Assembly (NCBI RefSeq): GCF_000379605.1
Contig: NZ_KB902646.1
Span: forward strand, 62,001-126,000
Length of the DNA: 64,000 nt
From: Rhizobium giardinii bv. giardinii H152
Lineage (GTDB): Bacteria; Pseudomonadota; Alphaproteobacteria; Rhizobiales; Rhizobiaceae
Direction: 5' to 3'
Under the pieces are notes generated by a model. It was not told where the DNA came from. It did no database searches and saw only the letters and a list, made by a program, of their open reading frames with translations. The position numbers were made by a program, and so were the translations under genes. Shown in pieces: positions 16,052-25,149 of the stretch; the stretch's first letter is position 1; each line of letters begins with the position of its first letter.

Positions 16052-17431
16052 ATGGCCGGCCACCTTCTGAAGAACTGCGCGGCAGTCCTCGTCGACGAGG
16101 GCAAGGGGGCGTTCGTCCATCGCAACGTCGACCTTCTGACGAACGGCCCGGCGATCCAGGCGATCGGCGAAAATCTAGGCGCGGGCGAGTTACCCGCGGG
16201 CACGATCGTGCAGGATGCCACCGGCTGGTTCGTCTATCCCGGCCTAGTCAACACGCACCACCATTTCTTTCAGTGTTTCGTGCGCAACCGCGCGGCCCTC
16301 GACTGGACGAAGCTGTCAGTCATCGAATGGCTCGACCGCATCTATCCGATTTTTTCGCGGCTGACCGAGGATTGCTTTTACCACTCCTCGGTCACGGCCA
16401 TGGCCGAGATGATCAAGCATGGCTGCACAACGGCCTTCGACCACCAGTATAATTTTCCTCGGCATGCCGGAAAGCGGCTGATCGACCGCCAGTTCGAGGC
16501 GGCCGATCTCTTCGGCATGCGCTTCCATGCCGGACGCGGCGGTAACACGCTGCCGAAGTCGGAAGGCTCCACTATCCCCGACGCAATGTTGGAAACGACG
16601 GACGAGTTCATTGCCGACTGCGCCCGCCTCATCGACACCTATCACGACAAGAGCCGCTACAGCATGCGCCAGGTCGTCGTCGCGCCGTGCCAGCCGGTCA
16701 ACTGCTATCGCGAGACCTTCGTGGAATCGGTGGCGCTGGCGCGGGATCGCGGAGTGCTGATGCACACGCATGTGGGCGAAGGTGAAAGCCCGGTCATCAG
16801 GGTCCGTCATGGCATGCGGACGGTGGATTACTGTGAGGAGCTCGGTTTTGCCGGGCCCGATACCTTTTACGCCCATTGCTGGGAGCTCAGCCATGAAGAG
16901 CTCAGGAAGATGGCCGCAAGCGGCACCGGCGTCGCGCATTGCCCGCAACCGGTCTATCTGGTCGGCGCCGAGGTCACTGATATTCCGGCGATGTCGGCCT
17001 TCGGGCTGCGCGTCGGTCTCGGCTGCGACGGAGCGGCATCGAATGACAATTCGAACTTGATGCACTGCATCCACTCCGCATACATGCTGCAGTGCCTTAT
17101 GGCCGGGACCCGTGCGCATCCGGTGCCGCCCCCGGGCGACTTCCTGCGCTATGCCACGACCGGCGGCGCAAGCCTGCTTGGTCGCCGCGACATAGGCCGG
17201 CTCGCCCCCGGCATGGCTGCCGACCTCTTTGCAATCGACACCCGGCGCATGGACTATGTCGGCACGCGGCATGACCCGCTGAGCCTGATTGCCAAGGTGG
17301 GCATCGGAATGCCCACTGACATGACCATGATCAATGGCCGCATCGTCTGGCAGATGGGCGAGTTTATCGGGCTTGACGAGGCGCGGCTGTTCGCAGAGGC
17401 CGAGGCCGCTCTCGCAACGGTAGAATTCTAG
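16052..17431 (+). CDS. Amidohydrolase, 8-oxoguanine/guanine-deaminase-like
   Basis: Metal-dependent deaminase of the amidohydrolase superfamily, 459 aa. Ligand motifs are visible: GLVNTHHHFFQC (HxH), HTHVGEGE, FYAHCWELS and GLGCDGAASNDNSN (Asp). The overall pattern (WLDRIYPIFSRLTED, CTTAFDHQYNFP, GTGVAHCP) is that of the 8-oxoguanine deaminase/isoxanthopterin deaminase branch, but the segment after HCP reads QPVYLVGAEV in place of the usual SNMRLGSG-type loop, so the substrate may differ. It starts one base after the GST stop and precedes a nucleobase-type transporter, pointing to an oxidised or alkylated purine or similar ring. Confidence 0.85.
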   Translation: MAGHLLKNCAAVLVDEGKGAFVHRNVDLLTNGPAIQAIGENLGAGELPAGTIVQDATGWFVYPGLVNTHHHFFQCFVRNRAALDWTKLSVIEWLDRIYPIFSRLTEDCFYHSSVTAMAEMIKHGCTTAFDHQYNFPRHAGKRLIDRQFEAADLFGMRFHAGRGGNTLPKSEGSTIPDAMLETTDEFIADCARLIDTYHDKSRYSMRQVVVAPCQPVNCYRETFVESVALARDRGVLMHTHVGEGESPVIRVRHGMRTVDYCEELGFAGPDTFYAHCWELSHEELRKMAASGTGVAHCPQPVYLVGAEVTDIPAMSAFGLRVGLGCDGAASNDNSNLMHCIHSAYMLQCLMAGTRAHPVPPPGDFLRYATTGGASLLGRRDIGRLAPGMAADLFAIDTRRMDYVGTRHDPLSLIAKVGIGMPTDMTMINGRIVWQMGEFIGLDEARLFAEAEAALATVEF

Positions 17432-17456
17432 AACAACCAAAAAAAGGGGAACTGAA

Positions 17457-18557
17457 ATGCTGAAGAATTTGACCCGCAGAACATTGATGAAAGGCGTTGC
17501 CGTTTCCAGCCTCGCCAGCGCACTGGGCGGCCGGTCCGCCCTTGCGGCCGACGATCCGCTCGGCATCACCCTCGTGCTCCCCTCACCGGTTGGCGACGTC
17601 GGCTGGGGCCACGCGCTTGCCGCCGGTCTCGAGCCGGTAAAGGCAGCTTATGGCGACAAGGTGAAGGTTACTGTTCTTGAAAACATTGCGGAAGGTCCGG
17701 ATGCCGATCGCATCATGAACAAGACTGTCGCCGACGGGAACAAGTTCCTGGTTGCCGGCTCCTTCGGCTACCAGAACGGCGCCCTGCAGATCGCCCGCCG
17801 CGATCCGAGCGTCACCGTTCTGCATGCCTCCGGCTTTCAGGTTGCTCCGAACTTCTCGCCCTTCGCGGCCAAGTATTTCCAGGGCACTTACCTTCTCGGC
17901 ATGGCTGCCGCTGCACTTTCCAAAACCGGTAAGCTGGGCTCGGTCTCCGCCTTCGCTATTCCCGAGTTGATCACCTCCATCAACGCCTTCACGCTGGGCG
18001 CCCAGACTGTCAAGCCCGACATCGAGGTGTCGGTCGTCTGGGTAAACTCCTGGTTCGACCCTGCCAAGGAACAGGAGGCTGCCAAGGCCCTGATGGCGCA
18101 GGGCTGCGACGTGATCTTCTCAAACGCGCAGGACACGCCGTCCGTCATCGCGGCATGCGAGGAAGCGGGCGTCTATGCCTTCAACCTGAATTCGTCGATG
18201 AAGAAATACGCTCCGAAAACCTACCTCGGCTGCGTCGCGACGGATTGGTCGCCCTTCTTCAAGGCGTCGGTCGATGCCCATTTCGCCGGCACATTCAAGG
18301 GGGCCAATACCTTCCTCGGCGTCGCCGACAAGGTCGTCGAGGTGGTCGACTGGAACCCGGACATCCCGGCAGAGATGATGACGAAGATCAAGGAGATCGA
18401 GGCGAAGATCGCCGACGGCAGCTTCTCTCCGTTCACCGGGCAGATCACCAAGGCCGACGGCAGCGAAGGGGTAGCCGCTGGCGCGACGCTCGCCGATGGC
18501 GAGATCGTCGCCATGGACTGGCATGTCAAGGGCGTCGCCACGCCGCTGCCGAAGTAA
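17457..18557 (+). CDS. BMP-family ABC transporter substrate-binding protein
   Basis: Periplasmic binding protein, 366 aa, of the BMP (PnrA-like) family known for nucleosides and nucleobases. The N-terminus has a twin-arginine-like segment (TRRTLMKG) and a hydrophobic stretch ending SALAA. Mature features include LVLPSPVGDVGWGHALAAGLE and the MDWHVKGV C-terminal region. Strong Shine-Dalgarno AAAAAGGGGA is just upstream. It is 25 bp after the deaminase and three bases before its ATPase, so it is part of the same operon. Confidence 0.92.
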   Translation: MLKNLTRRTLMKGVAVSSLASALGGRSALAADDPLGITLVLPSPVGDVGWGHALAAGLEPVKAAYGDKVKVTVLENIAEGPDADRIMNKTVADGNKFLVAGSFGYQNGALQIARRDPSVTVLHASGFQVAPNFSPFAAKYFQGTYLLGMAAAALSKTGKLGSVSAFAIPELITSINAFTLGAQTVKPDIEVSVVWVNSWFDPAKEQEAAKALMAQGCDVIFSNAQDTPSVIAACEEAGVYAFNLNSSMKKYAPKTYLGCVATDWSPFFKASVDAHFAGTFKGANTFLGVADKVVEVVDWNPDIPAEMMTKIKEIEAKIADGSFSPFTGQITKADGSEGVAAGATLADGEIVAMDWHVKGVATPLPK

Positions 18558-18560
18558 TCC

Positions 18561-20084
18561 ATGACCGACCCGCTCCTGTCGCTCCGCGGCATTTCCAAAA
18601 GCTACGGCCAGATCCATGCCAATCAGGGTATCGACCTGGACGTGGCCCCGCGGTCGATCCATGCGATCCTCGGAGAAAACGGGGCGGGCAAGTCGACCTT
18701 GATGAAGCTGATCTACGGCGTCGAGCAGCCCGACGACGGCACCGCCATCTGGGAAGGCGAGCCTCTCAGCCTCGCCTCCCCCGCACAGGCGCGGCGCAAG
18801 GGGATCGGCATGGTCTTCCAGCACTTCTCGCTTTTCGAGACCCTGACGGTGGTGGAGAACATTCGCCTGGTCGTCAAGGGCCGCACGGCCGACCTCACCG
18901 AACGCATCCGCACGCTTGGCCGCGACTTCGGCCTGGAAGTCGATCCGCTCGCCCCTGTCCACGCCCTTTCCGTCGGCGAGCGACAGCGGGTGGAGATCAT
19001 CCGATGCCTGATGACCAATCCAAAGCTGCTGATCCTTGACGAGCCGACCTCCGTGCTGCCACCGCAATCGGTGGACAAGCTCTTCGACACCTTGCGGCGC
19101 CTGCGCGACGGTGGCGTTTCCATCCTGTTCATTTCCCACAAGCTTGAGGAAATTCGTGCGATCTGCGATCACGCGACGATCCTGCGCGGCGGACGTGTCA
19201 CCGGCAATGTGGACCCTCGCGATCATGATGCCCATGACCTTGCCTGCATGATGATTGGCCGCGACATGCCGGACCCTATGCCCGCACTTCCGCTGTCTGG
19301 CGGTGAGAAGCGGCTGGAAATCATCGGCCTCGACCATCAGCCCGATGATCCCTTTGCCGTCCGGCTCTCCAACATCAGCCTGTCTGTGCGTGCCGGCGAA
19401 ATCCTCGGTATTGCCGGGATTTCGGGCAACGGGCAAAGCGAGCTTGCCTCGCTGATCTCCGGCGAGGCGGTGCTGCCGCGAGAACAACGGGACAGGATTT
19501 ATATGATGGGAAAGGACGTGGGCACGCTCGGTGCCGCTGCCCGCCGGCAGCGTGGCTTTGCCTTCGTTCCCGAAGACCGGCTCGGACGCGGCGCGGTCCC
19601 GGAAATGTCGCTCGTCCTCAACAGCCTGCTGACGGCACATCCTCTCGGTCTTCTGCGGCACGGTCTCGTGGACAGGGCAAGCGCACGCGCGCTCACCAAC
19701 GAGTGCATCCGCCAGTACGATGTCCGAACGTCCGGCCCCGAAGCGGAAGCCGGCGCCCTTTCCGGCGGCAATCTGCAGAAATTCATCGTCGGCCGCGAGA
19801 TCATGCTGTCTCCAAAGCTTCTGTTCGTGGCGCAGCCGACCTGGGGAGTCGACATCGGCGCCGCAACCGCCATTCGCAGGCGCCTGATCACGCTACGCAA
19901 TGAAGGCATGGCCATCCTCGTCATTTCCGAGGAACTCGAGGAGCTTTTCGAACTCTGCGACGCCATCCAGGTGCTGCACCACGGCCGGCTGAGCCCGCCA
20001 CTCGCCACGCGCGACACCCGACCCGAGGAAATAGGCCGGTATATGATGGGGGCACATTCATCTCCCGAAAAGGCCGTGGCATGA
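18561..20084 (+). CDS. Double-domain ABC transporter ATPase (BMP type)
   Basis: Cytoplasmic ATPase, 507 aa. Domain 1: Walker [11 protein letters not shown]-loop VFQHFSLFE, signature LSVGERQRVEI, Walker [10 protein letters not shown]. Domain 2: degenerate Walker A (ISGNGQSE), signature LSGGNLQKFIVGREI and Walker B VAQPTWGVD. Works with the permeases at 20081 and 21178. Stop overlaps the next start (ATGA). Confidence 0.94.
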   Translation: MTDPLLSLRGISKSYGQIHANQGIDLDVAPRSIHAILGENGAGKSTLMKLIYGVEQPDDGTAIWEGEPLSLASPAQARRKGIGMVFQHFSLFETLTVVENIRLVVKGRTADLTERIRTLGRDFGLEVDPLAPVHALSVGERQRVEIIRCLMTNPKLLILDEPTSVLPPQSVDKLFDTLRRLRDGGVSILFISHKLEEIRAICDHATILRGGRVTGNVDPRDHDAHDLACMMIGRDMPDPMPALPLSGGEKRLEIIGLDHQPDDPFAVRLSNISLSVRAGEILGIAGISGNGQSELASLISGEAVLPREQRDRIYMMGKDVGTLGAAARRQRGFAFVPEDRLGRGAVPEMSLVLNSLLTAHPLGLLRHGLVDRASARALTNECIRQYDVRTSGPEAEAGALSGGNLQKFIVGREIMLSPKLLFVAQPTWGVDIGAATAIRRRLITLRNEGMAILVISEELEELFELCDAIQVLHHGRLSPPLATRDTRPEEIGRYMMGAHSSPEKAVA

Positions 20085-21181
20085 GCGTCTTGCCTGCGGC
20101 CTTCCTTCCCACCCTGGTCCGCCGGGAACGCGCCTCGCTTGCCGCAACTCTGCTTGCGCCTCCGATCGCGCTGGCGGTGGCCACCATTCTCAATCTCGGC
20201 CTTTACGTGTTGCTCGGCCGCGATCCGATCGCTGTCGTCCATGCCATGCTTCTCGAACCGTTTCTCTCCTGGACTTCGTTCTCGGAGGTGCTGCTGAAGG
20301 CGGCCCCGCTGCTCCTCATCGCACAGGGCCTGGCGATCGGCTTTCGCGCCAAAGTCTTCAACATCGGCGCCGAGGGCCAGTTCATTCTCGGCGCGATATT
20401 TGCCTCCGCCATCCCGGTATGGTTTCCGCAAGCGACGGGCCAGTGGATCTGGCCGCTGATGCTGCTGCTTGGTGCCCTCGGCGGCGGCCTGTGGGCTTCG
20501 CTGACCGCCTTCTGGCGCGTCAGGCTCAATGCCAACGAGATCCTCGTTTCCCTGATGCTGAGCCTTGTTGCCGCGCAGCTCCTCAACTACCTGCTGCTCG
20601 GCCCCTGGAAAGACCCGAACGGTTTCAACTTCCCCCAGTCCGTGATGTTCCAGTATGACGCGATGGTGCCGATCCTGATCTCCGGCACCCGTGTCAATGT
20701 TTCACTGCTTCTAACGCTGGCCTTTTCAGCGGCAGCATGGGTCTTCATGCAGAAGAGCTTCACCGGCTACAAGCTGCAGGTCGGCGGTCTTGCGCCGCGT
20801 GCCGCCGGCTATGCTGGCTTCAACGAGGGGTGGGCGATCTGGCTTTCGCTGCTGATCGGCGGTTTTGCCGCCGGCCTGGCCGGCGCAGCCGAGGTCGCCG
20901 GGCCGCTCGGCCAGCTGCAGCGCTCGATTTCGACCGGCTACGGCTACGCTGCCATCATCGTCGCCTACCTCGGTGGCCTCCACCCGCTCGGCATCGTTTT
21001 CTCTGCATTGCTCATGGCGGTCCTCTACATCGGGGGGGACAATGCCATGGTATCGGCAAACCTGCCGATAGCTGCGGTCCGCGTCTTCCAGGGCAGCCTG
21101 CTGCTCGCCTACCTCATCGCTGTCGCTTTCGTGCGGCACCGTCTCGAATGGCCCCGAGCGGCCGTCCGGAGCCAGTCATGA
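20081..21181 (+). CDS. BMP-type ABC transporter permease
   Basis: Inner-membrane permease, 366 aa, with about nine to ten hydrophobic helices. The family phrase APLLLIAQGLAIGFRAKVFNIGAEGQFILGA is present at about residues 70-105, and SISTGYGYAAIIVAYLGGLHPLG near the C-terminus. Four-base overlaps with the ATPase and with the second permease show a tightly coupled transporter block. Confidence 0.93.
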   Translation: MSVLPAAFLPTLVRRERASLAATLLAPPIALAVATILNLGLYVLLGRDPIAVVHAMLLEPFLSWTSFSEVLLKAAPLLLIAQGLAIGFRAKVFNIGAEGQFILGAIFASAIPVWFPQATGQWIWPLMLLLGALGGGLWASLTAFWRVRLNANEILVSLMLSLVAAQLLNYLLLGPWKDPNGFNFPQSVMFQYDAMVPILISGTRVNVSLLLTLAFSAAAWVFMQKSFTGYKLQVGGLAPRAAGYAGFNEGWAIWLSLLIGGFAAGLAGAAEVAGPLGQLQRSISTGYGYAAIIVAYLGGLHPLGIVFSALLMAVLYIGGDNAMVSANLPIAAVRVFQGSLLLAYLIAVAFVRHRLEWPRAAVRSQS

Positions 21182-22089
21182 ACGCTATCGACTTCATTCT
21201 TGCCGGCATGCTTGGCGCTGCCACGCCGTTTCTTCTTGCCGCTCTCGGTGAACTGGTGGCCGAGCGCGCCGGAGTCCTCAATCTCGGGGTAGAGGGATTG
21301 ATGGCGTTTGGCGCAGTGCTCGCCTTCATCATCGTCTATCATGGCGGAGGGCATTTCCTGGGCTTCGTTGCCGCTGGCCTCGGCAGCGCCGTCCTATCCC
21401 TCGTCTTTGCCGTGGTTGCACTGGGCTTTCGGGCAAACCAGGTGGCAACAGGCCTTGCGATCGGCATCCTTGGTCAGGGCCTCTCGGCGCTTTTCGGCAA
21501 GACCTATGAAAGCCTCACGGTCAAGGGGCTTCCAAAGCTTGCCTTCCCATGGCTTTCCGAAATACCGGTCCTCGGCAGCCTTTTCATCCAGGATATCGTC
21601 GTCTGGCTATCGCTTGCCGCGACCTTGGCGCTATGGGGAATGTTTGCCTATACGAAGACCGGTCTCGTGGTGCGGGCCGTCGGCGAGAATCCCAAGGCTG
21701 CGCACGCCATTGGTTATTCTGTCACCTCAGTCCGCGTCTTCGCCATCGCATTCGGCGGCGCCATGGCTGGTTTTGCCGGAGCTTATGCTGCGGTGGTCTA
21801 CACACCACTCTGGGCCGATGGGATGATCGCCGGGCGTGGCTGGATCGCGATCGCACTCGTCGTTTTTGGCACGTGGCTTACCGGCCGAATCTTCCTGGGG
21901 GCCTGCCTCTTCGGCGCTGTCTCCCTGATGGGGCTCGCAGCCCAGGCGACCGGGCTGGACGTTCCCTCGCAACTGCTTTCGAGCCTGCCCTATCTCGTCA
22001 CCATCATCGTGCTTGGCATCATTTCGGCGGATCGTCGCCTGCTCAAGCTAAACGGCGTCGCCTCGCTCGGTGAACCCTTCGAACGCTAG
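21178..22089 (+). CDS. BMP-type ABC transporter permease
   Basis: Second permease, 303 aa. The family N-terminal segment ATPFLLAALGELVAERAGVLNLGVEG is clear. The open frame runs back to 20737, but the ATG at 21178 overlapping the upstream stop gives the family N-terminus. Last gene of the 13905-22089 operon; no clear terminator hairpin was found after it. Confidence 0.93.
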   Translation: MNAIDFILAGMLGAATPFLLAALGELVAERAGVLNLGVEGLMAFGAVLAFIIVYHGGGHFLGFVAAGLGSAVLSLVFAVVALGFRANQVATGLAIGILGQGLSALFGKTYESLTVKGLPKLAFPWLSEIPVLGSLFIQDIVVWLSLAATLALWGMFAYTKTGLVVRAVGENPKAAHAIGYSVTSVRVFAIAFGGAMAGFAGAYAAVVYTPLWADGMIAGRGWIAIALVVFGTWLTGRIFLGACLFGAVSLMGLAAQATGLDVPSQLLSSLPYLVTIIVLGIISADRRLLKLNGVASLGEPFER

Positions 22090-22295
22090 TCGCAACGACC
22101 GCAACAAGATGCATGGATCCGGTCCTGTCGTCGACCGAGTTGGGACCTTCGAAAGCGCGCCATGGCTTTCACGCGCCATCACTCATGTTTGATCATCGCT
22201 TCACTTGGCGGCCAATTCCTGAGACATATGTGCGAAGGTGGCTTGTGCCCTTGAGAGACTTGCGTTTTTGGGATTTGGCAGGGAGGGGATGCGAG

Positions 22296-22592
22296 ATGCG
22301 CGCGCCAACAGGTTCCGTTGCAGGCCTTTGCTCTGCCTCCGCCACGATGTTCGCAGTTGGGATGGCGTTCCTCGGTTACTGGGGCGTGTATGAGCCCGTC
22401 GGCTGGCGTGGCTCCGATTTTGTGGTGGTAATACTGGCCCTTATTGGATTCGCAGCGCTTGGCTCGGTGCCCTGGATTGTGACGACACCGGTCACAGAAG
22501 AGGGCGCAGAGAAGGTCGAAAGCGCCAGGCGTGCGTTGGCGCTGGGCGTCGCTTTGATCTGGCTGTCCGTTCTCATCGCGGTATTTTCCTAG
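22296..22592 (+). CDS. Small hypothetical membrane protein
   Basis: A 98-residue protein with three hydrophobic segments (about residues 8-30, 40-60 and 78-97), not recognised. The open frame begins at 22113, but the ATG at 22296 is preferred because a strong Shine-Dalgarno (GGGAGGGG, 22281-22288) lies seven bases upstream and the region before it is not hydrophobic. It stands alone downstream of the transporter operon. Confidence 0.45.
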   Translation: MRAPTGSVAGLCSASATMFAVGMAFLGYWGVYEPVGWRGSDFVVVILALIGFAALGSVPWIVTTPVTEEGAEKVESARRALALGVALIWLSVLIAVFS

Positions 22593-24109
22593 ACCATCAA
22601 CGAACGCCGGGCGAAGAGACTTGGCTCGTCGGCAAGTGGCGCTCTACCGGCGAGCGCAAATTTTCTGTTCAACCTCGAGGCCGCGACGGCATTGAAACGC
22701 TCGAGGCCATTATCCGGTCACCCACCCTGTCTAAGCTTGTGGGAAAGCGGCTGCGCTAGCCTCGCCTGGGGAGGAGCGACGTTTCCAAGGAAGGGGAATG
22801 TTATTCCTCGATGGTCCGGCGCGCCGAGTCCGCGTCGCGGATGCGCGCGCCGACCACGTTCATTCTGAAGTCGACGACGAAAGCCGTCAGGGGTCTCCTG
22901 CCGACGAGATACGCAGCGGTCGGATTGAGCGAGATTGTGCCCCCGGCCTACCCTTCCTACCCCAAGAGATGAAGTTAAAGGCCGAGCTGAAGGGAAGCAC
23001 GACTGCGGACCAGCGCCACTGGCAGACACGGTTCGCAAGTAAATCCTGGACGATCGAGCATACCCTGTTGAGCGGCGGTCGCGACGGCCACGGCCCGGCC
23101 ACGGTCAGTTGAGAACGCGCCGTCCATCGAGCCGATCGACATGCCGGCGCCGGCGAAGGGCTCGGCCACGCTGGTTGACAGCCACCTTACCGAAGGACGC
23201 CGGTTATCCTGCACACTTCCGCTAACCCCAACGGGGAATCCGCGGCCAGCTGATGAAGGAGCAATAGAACTTAACCGCCACGTACCTGCGTCGCCGTTGA
23301 AGAATGGCGGCGGTCGCTTCATTCCCTCGCATTTGTGCGGACAAGCGAGACATGGTTCGACAACCACGGGCCGTTGGGTGAGGCAATGAGCAAGTTGCAA
23401 CAAGTCAGAATGTAAATGGCTCCGGTCGCCAGCGAGCGATGCCGGAGGTAGGGTTCTCCGGCAGCCCACTTGCGAAAGCGACGATCAATAAAGCGTCGCC
23501 TCAACCAATCCATTAGCCAAATGAAGGCCGCAGTCGATCTTAGCCCGATGAATGACCTCACGGCAGGTATAATGGCGTCCTAGGCAGTCCGCCACAGTCC
23601 TTAACCGAGGATGCCCTGTCACTCAGACAGGGTCCTCGGCAGCGCTACGAGCGAATTCTCTATCGGTGGTGGCGAGCACGCCCTCAGCTCAGATCGTGAA
23701 GATCGGCTGGGCCGATCGAAAATTCGGAGAAATTGACGATCAGTCCGCTGCGCTCCGGCGTGCGGCGGTCGGGCCGACGTCATAAACCGAAGCAACCCGA
23801 AAGGCGCAAGGCGCAGCAAAGGCCAGAACTTGCCGTCGCACGAGGCTGGATTGGCAATGACGCACCATCCGCATGTGCACATGATCGTTCCGGGCGGCGG
23901 CATCACGCCAGACGGAAGGCGATGGATATCATCGCGCCCGGCCGTCTGAGGTAACATGTTTGAATGTCCATGTCCGAAGGCCAGAATGGACCGAAGCGAT
24001 CCAGAACCGCTGAGCCAACCGGTATCGCTCCCACCCCATCCGGGTTACGATGCGTAGCTGAGAACGGGCGCGAGCGCTCGCGTCGGACCACCTACGTCAG
24101 GAGGGTAGT
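22593..24109. other. Gene-poor stretch with transposase debris
   Basis: About 1.5 kb without a convincing gene. Open frames of 70-165 codons occur on both strands but have no recognisable domain, no good start signals and overlap each other. The only recognisable remnant is the IS91-type transposase scrap at 23857-23949. The region looks like decayed insertion material. Confidence 0.6.
23857..23949 (+). pseudogene. Fragment of an IS91/IS801-family transposase
   Basis: Thirty codons reading MTHHPHVHMIVPGGG, then ITPDGRRWISSRPAV and a stop. This is the conserved HPHVH...VPGGG...DG.RW metal/catalytic-region signature of IS91-type (Y2, rolling-circle) transposases. Flanking sequence does not continue the protein, so only a short remnant of the element remains. 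Confidence 0.75.
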
Positions 24110-24694
24110 GTGAAATCACCAACAGTGAGAGTTATGGCCGCCTCCGAGGAAGATCTGGCGGTCGAAACGGTCATGCTGGCGTTTGCAGCGGATCCTATGG
24201 CGCGATGGACCTGGCCGCATGCGCACCAGTACCTTGCGGCCATGCCGCGAATGATCCGGGCGTTCGGGAGCAGCGCATTCTCTAACGGAAGCGCCTTTTG
24301 CACCGACGGCTACGCCGGGACGGCGCTGTGGCTATCGCCCGGGGTCCATTCCGACGAGGAAGGGCTTGGTGCGGTGCTCGAGAGCACGGTTGCGCGTTCT
24401 CTTGCCCCCGAAACCACGGCCATATTCGAGCAGATGGCGACGTATCACCCGACCGAACCACATTGGTACCTGCCCCTGATCGGCGTCGACCCGGCGCATC
24501 AAGGCGAAGGTCACGGCGGCGCCTTGATGGCGTACGCACCCGCACGGTGCGATCGCGATCACGCGCCAGCCTATTTGGAATCCTCGAACCCGCGCAACAT
24601 TCCGTTCTACCGACGCTACGGCTTCGAACCGCTCGGCGCGATCCAGGTCGGTTCGTCGCCGACGCTCGTCCCGATGCTGCGGCGGCCCTGTTGA
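24110..24694 (+). CDS. GNAT-family N-acetyltransferase
   Basis: A 194-residue acetyltransferase. The acetyl-CoA binding motif A is IGVDPAHQGEGHGGALM (about residues 123-139) and motif B includes YLESSNPRNIPFYRRYGFEPLG, typical of GNAT proteins. GTG at 24110 is used as start since AGGAGG lies five bases upstream; an in-frame ATG at 24134 is a weaker alternative. The acceptor substrate cannot be told. The segment after motif A (YAPARCDRDHAPAYLE) is one or two residues unusual, but the frame is intact. Confidence 0.85.
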   Translation: MKSPTVRVMAASEEDLAVETVMLAFAADPMARWTWPHAHQYLAAMPRMIRAFGSSAFSNGSAFCTDGYAGTALWLSPGVHSDEEGLGAVLESTVARSLAPETTAIFEQMATYHPTEPHWYLPLIGVDPAHQGEGHGGALMAYAPARCDRDHAPAYLESSNPRNIPFYRRYGFEPLGAIQVGSSPTLVPMLRRPC

Positions 24695-25149
24695 GCTTCC
24701 AGCTAGTTTGAGGCATACAGGCGCCGAGCGCGCGGCACAGCCGCGAAATGAAGATGGACGGACCGGCGCGACCGTTTGTCGGCGGCCTAGTCGGCTTATA
24801 GGCGATGTCCGCTTTTAGAAGTCGGACGATGTAGCTTTGGCGACCGACATGCAGGCGCAAGGGTCATAGTCCGTTTGCGCGGGCACTACTGCGAACAAGC
24901 AGCGGAATGGGTCGGACGCGCGTCAGTGGCGCTGCGGCGGGAAAGCTGGGGCGTCGCGCGAGCCATAGTCTCACGAGGCGTGATCTGTGGTATCATAGGC
25001 CCGTAAGGCCCGTAAGGCCCGTAAGGCCCGTAAGGCCCGTAAGGCCCGTAAGGCCCGTAAGGCCCGTAAGGCCGGTAAGGCCGGTAAGGCCGGTAAGGCC
25101 TGCCTCTGACCCGCGGCTTGCGAGTCGTGAATCTTTATTGAGGCTCAAC
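24695..25149. other. Intergenic region holding an 11-copy tandem repeat
   Basis: 455 bp between the GNAT and cyclase genes. It contains the 9-bp repeat array at 24998-25096. An open frame from an ATG at 24907 runs in phase through the repeat, encoding an Arg-Pro-Val repeat, into the cyclase gene, but it lacks a good ribosome-binding site. Confidence 0.6.
24998..25096. repeat. Tandem repeat, 9-bp unit, 11 copies
   Basis: Eight exact copies of GGCCCGTAA (24998-25069) followed by three of the variant GGCCGGTAA (25070-25096) and a partial unit. The array ends 53 bp before the ATG of the nucleotide cyclase gene. Unit length is a multiple of three, so copy-number change keeps any frame through it but alters leader length. 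Confidence 0.95.

Noticed and set aside
22798..23469. Overlapping open frames of 100-165 codons
   Set aside because: No recognisable family, no ribosome-binding sites; likely decayed DNA.
24998..25096. Tandem repeat considered as a CRISPR array
   Set aside because: Units are contiguous 9-mers with no spacers and no cas genes nearby.
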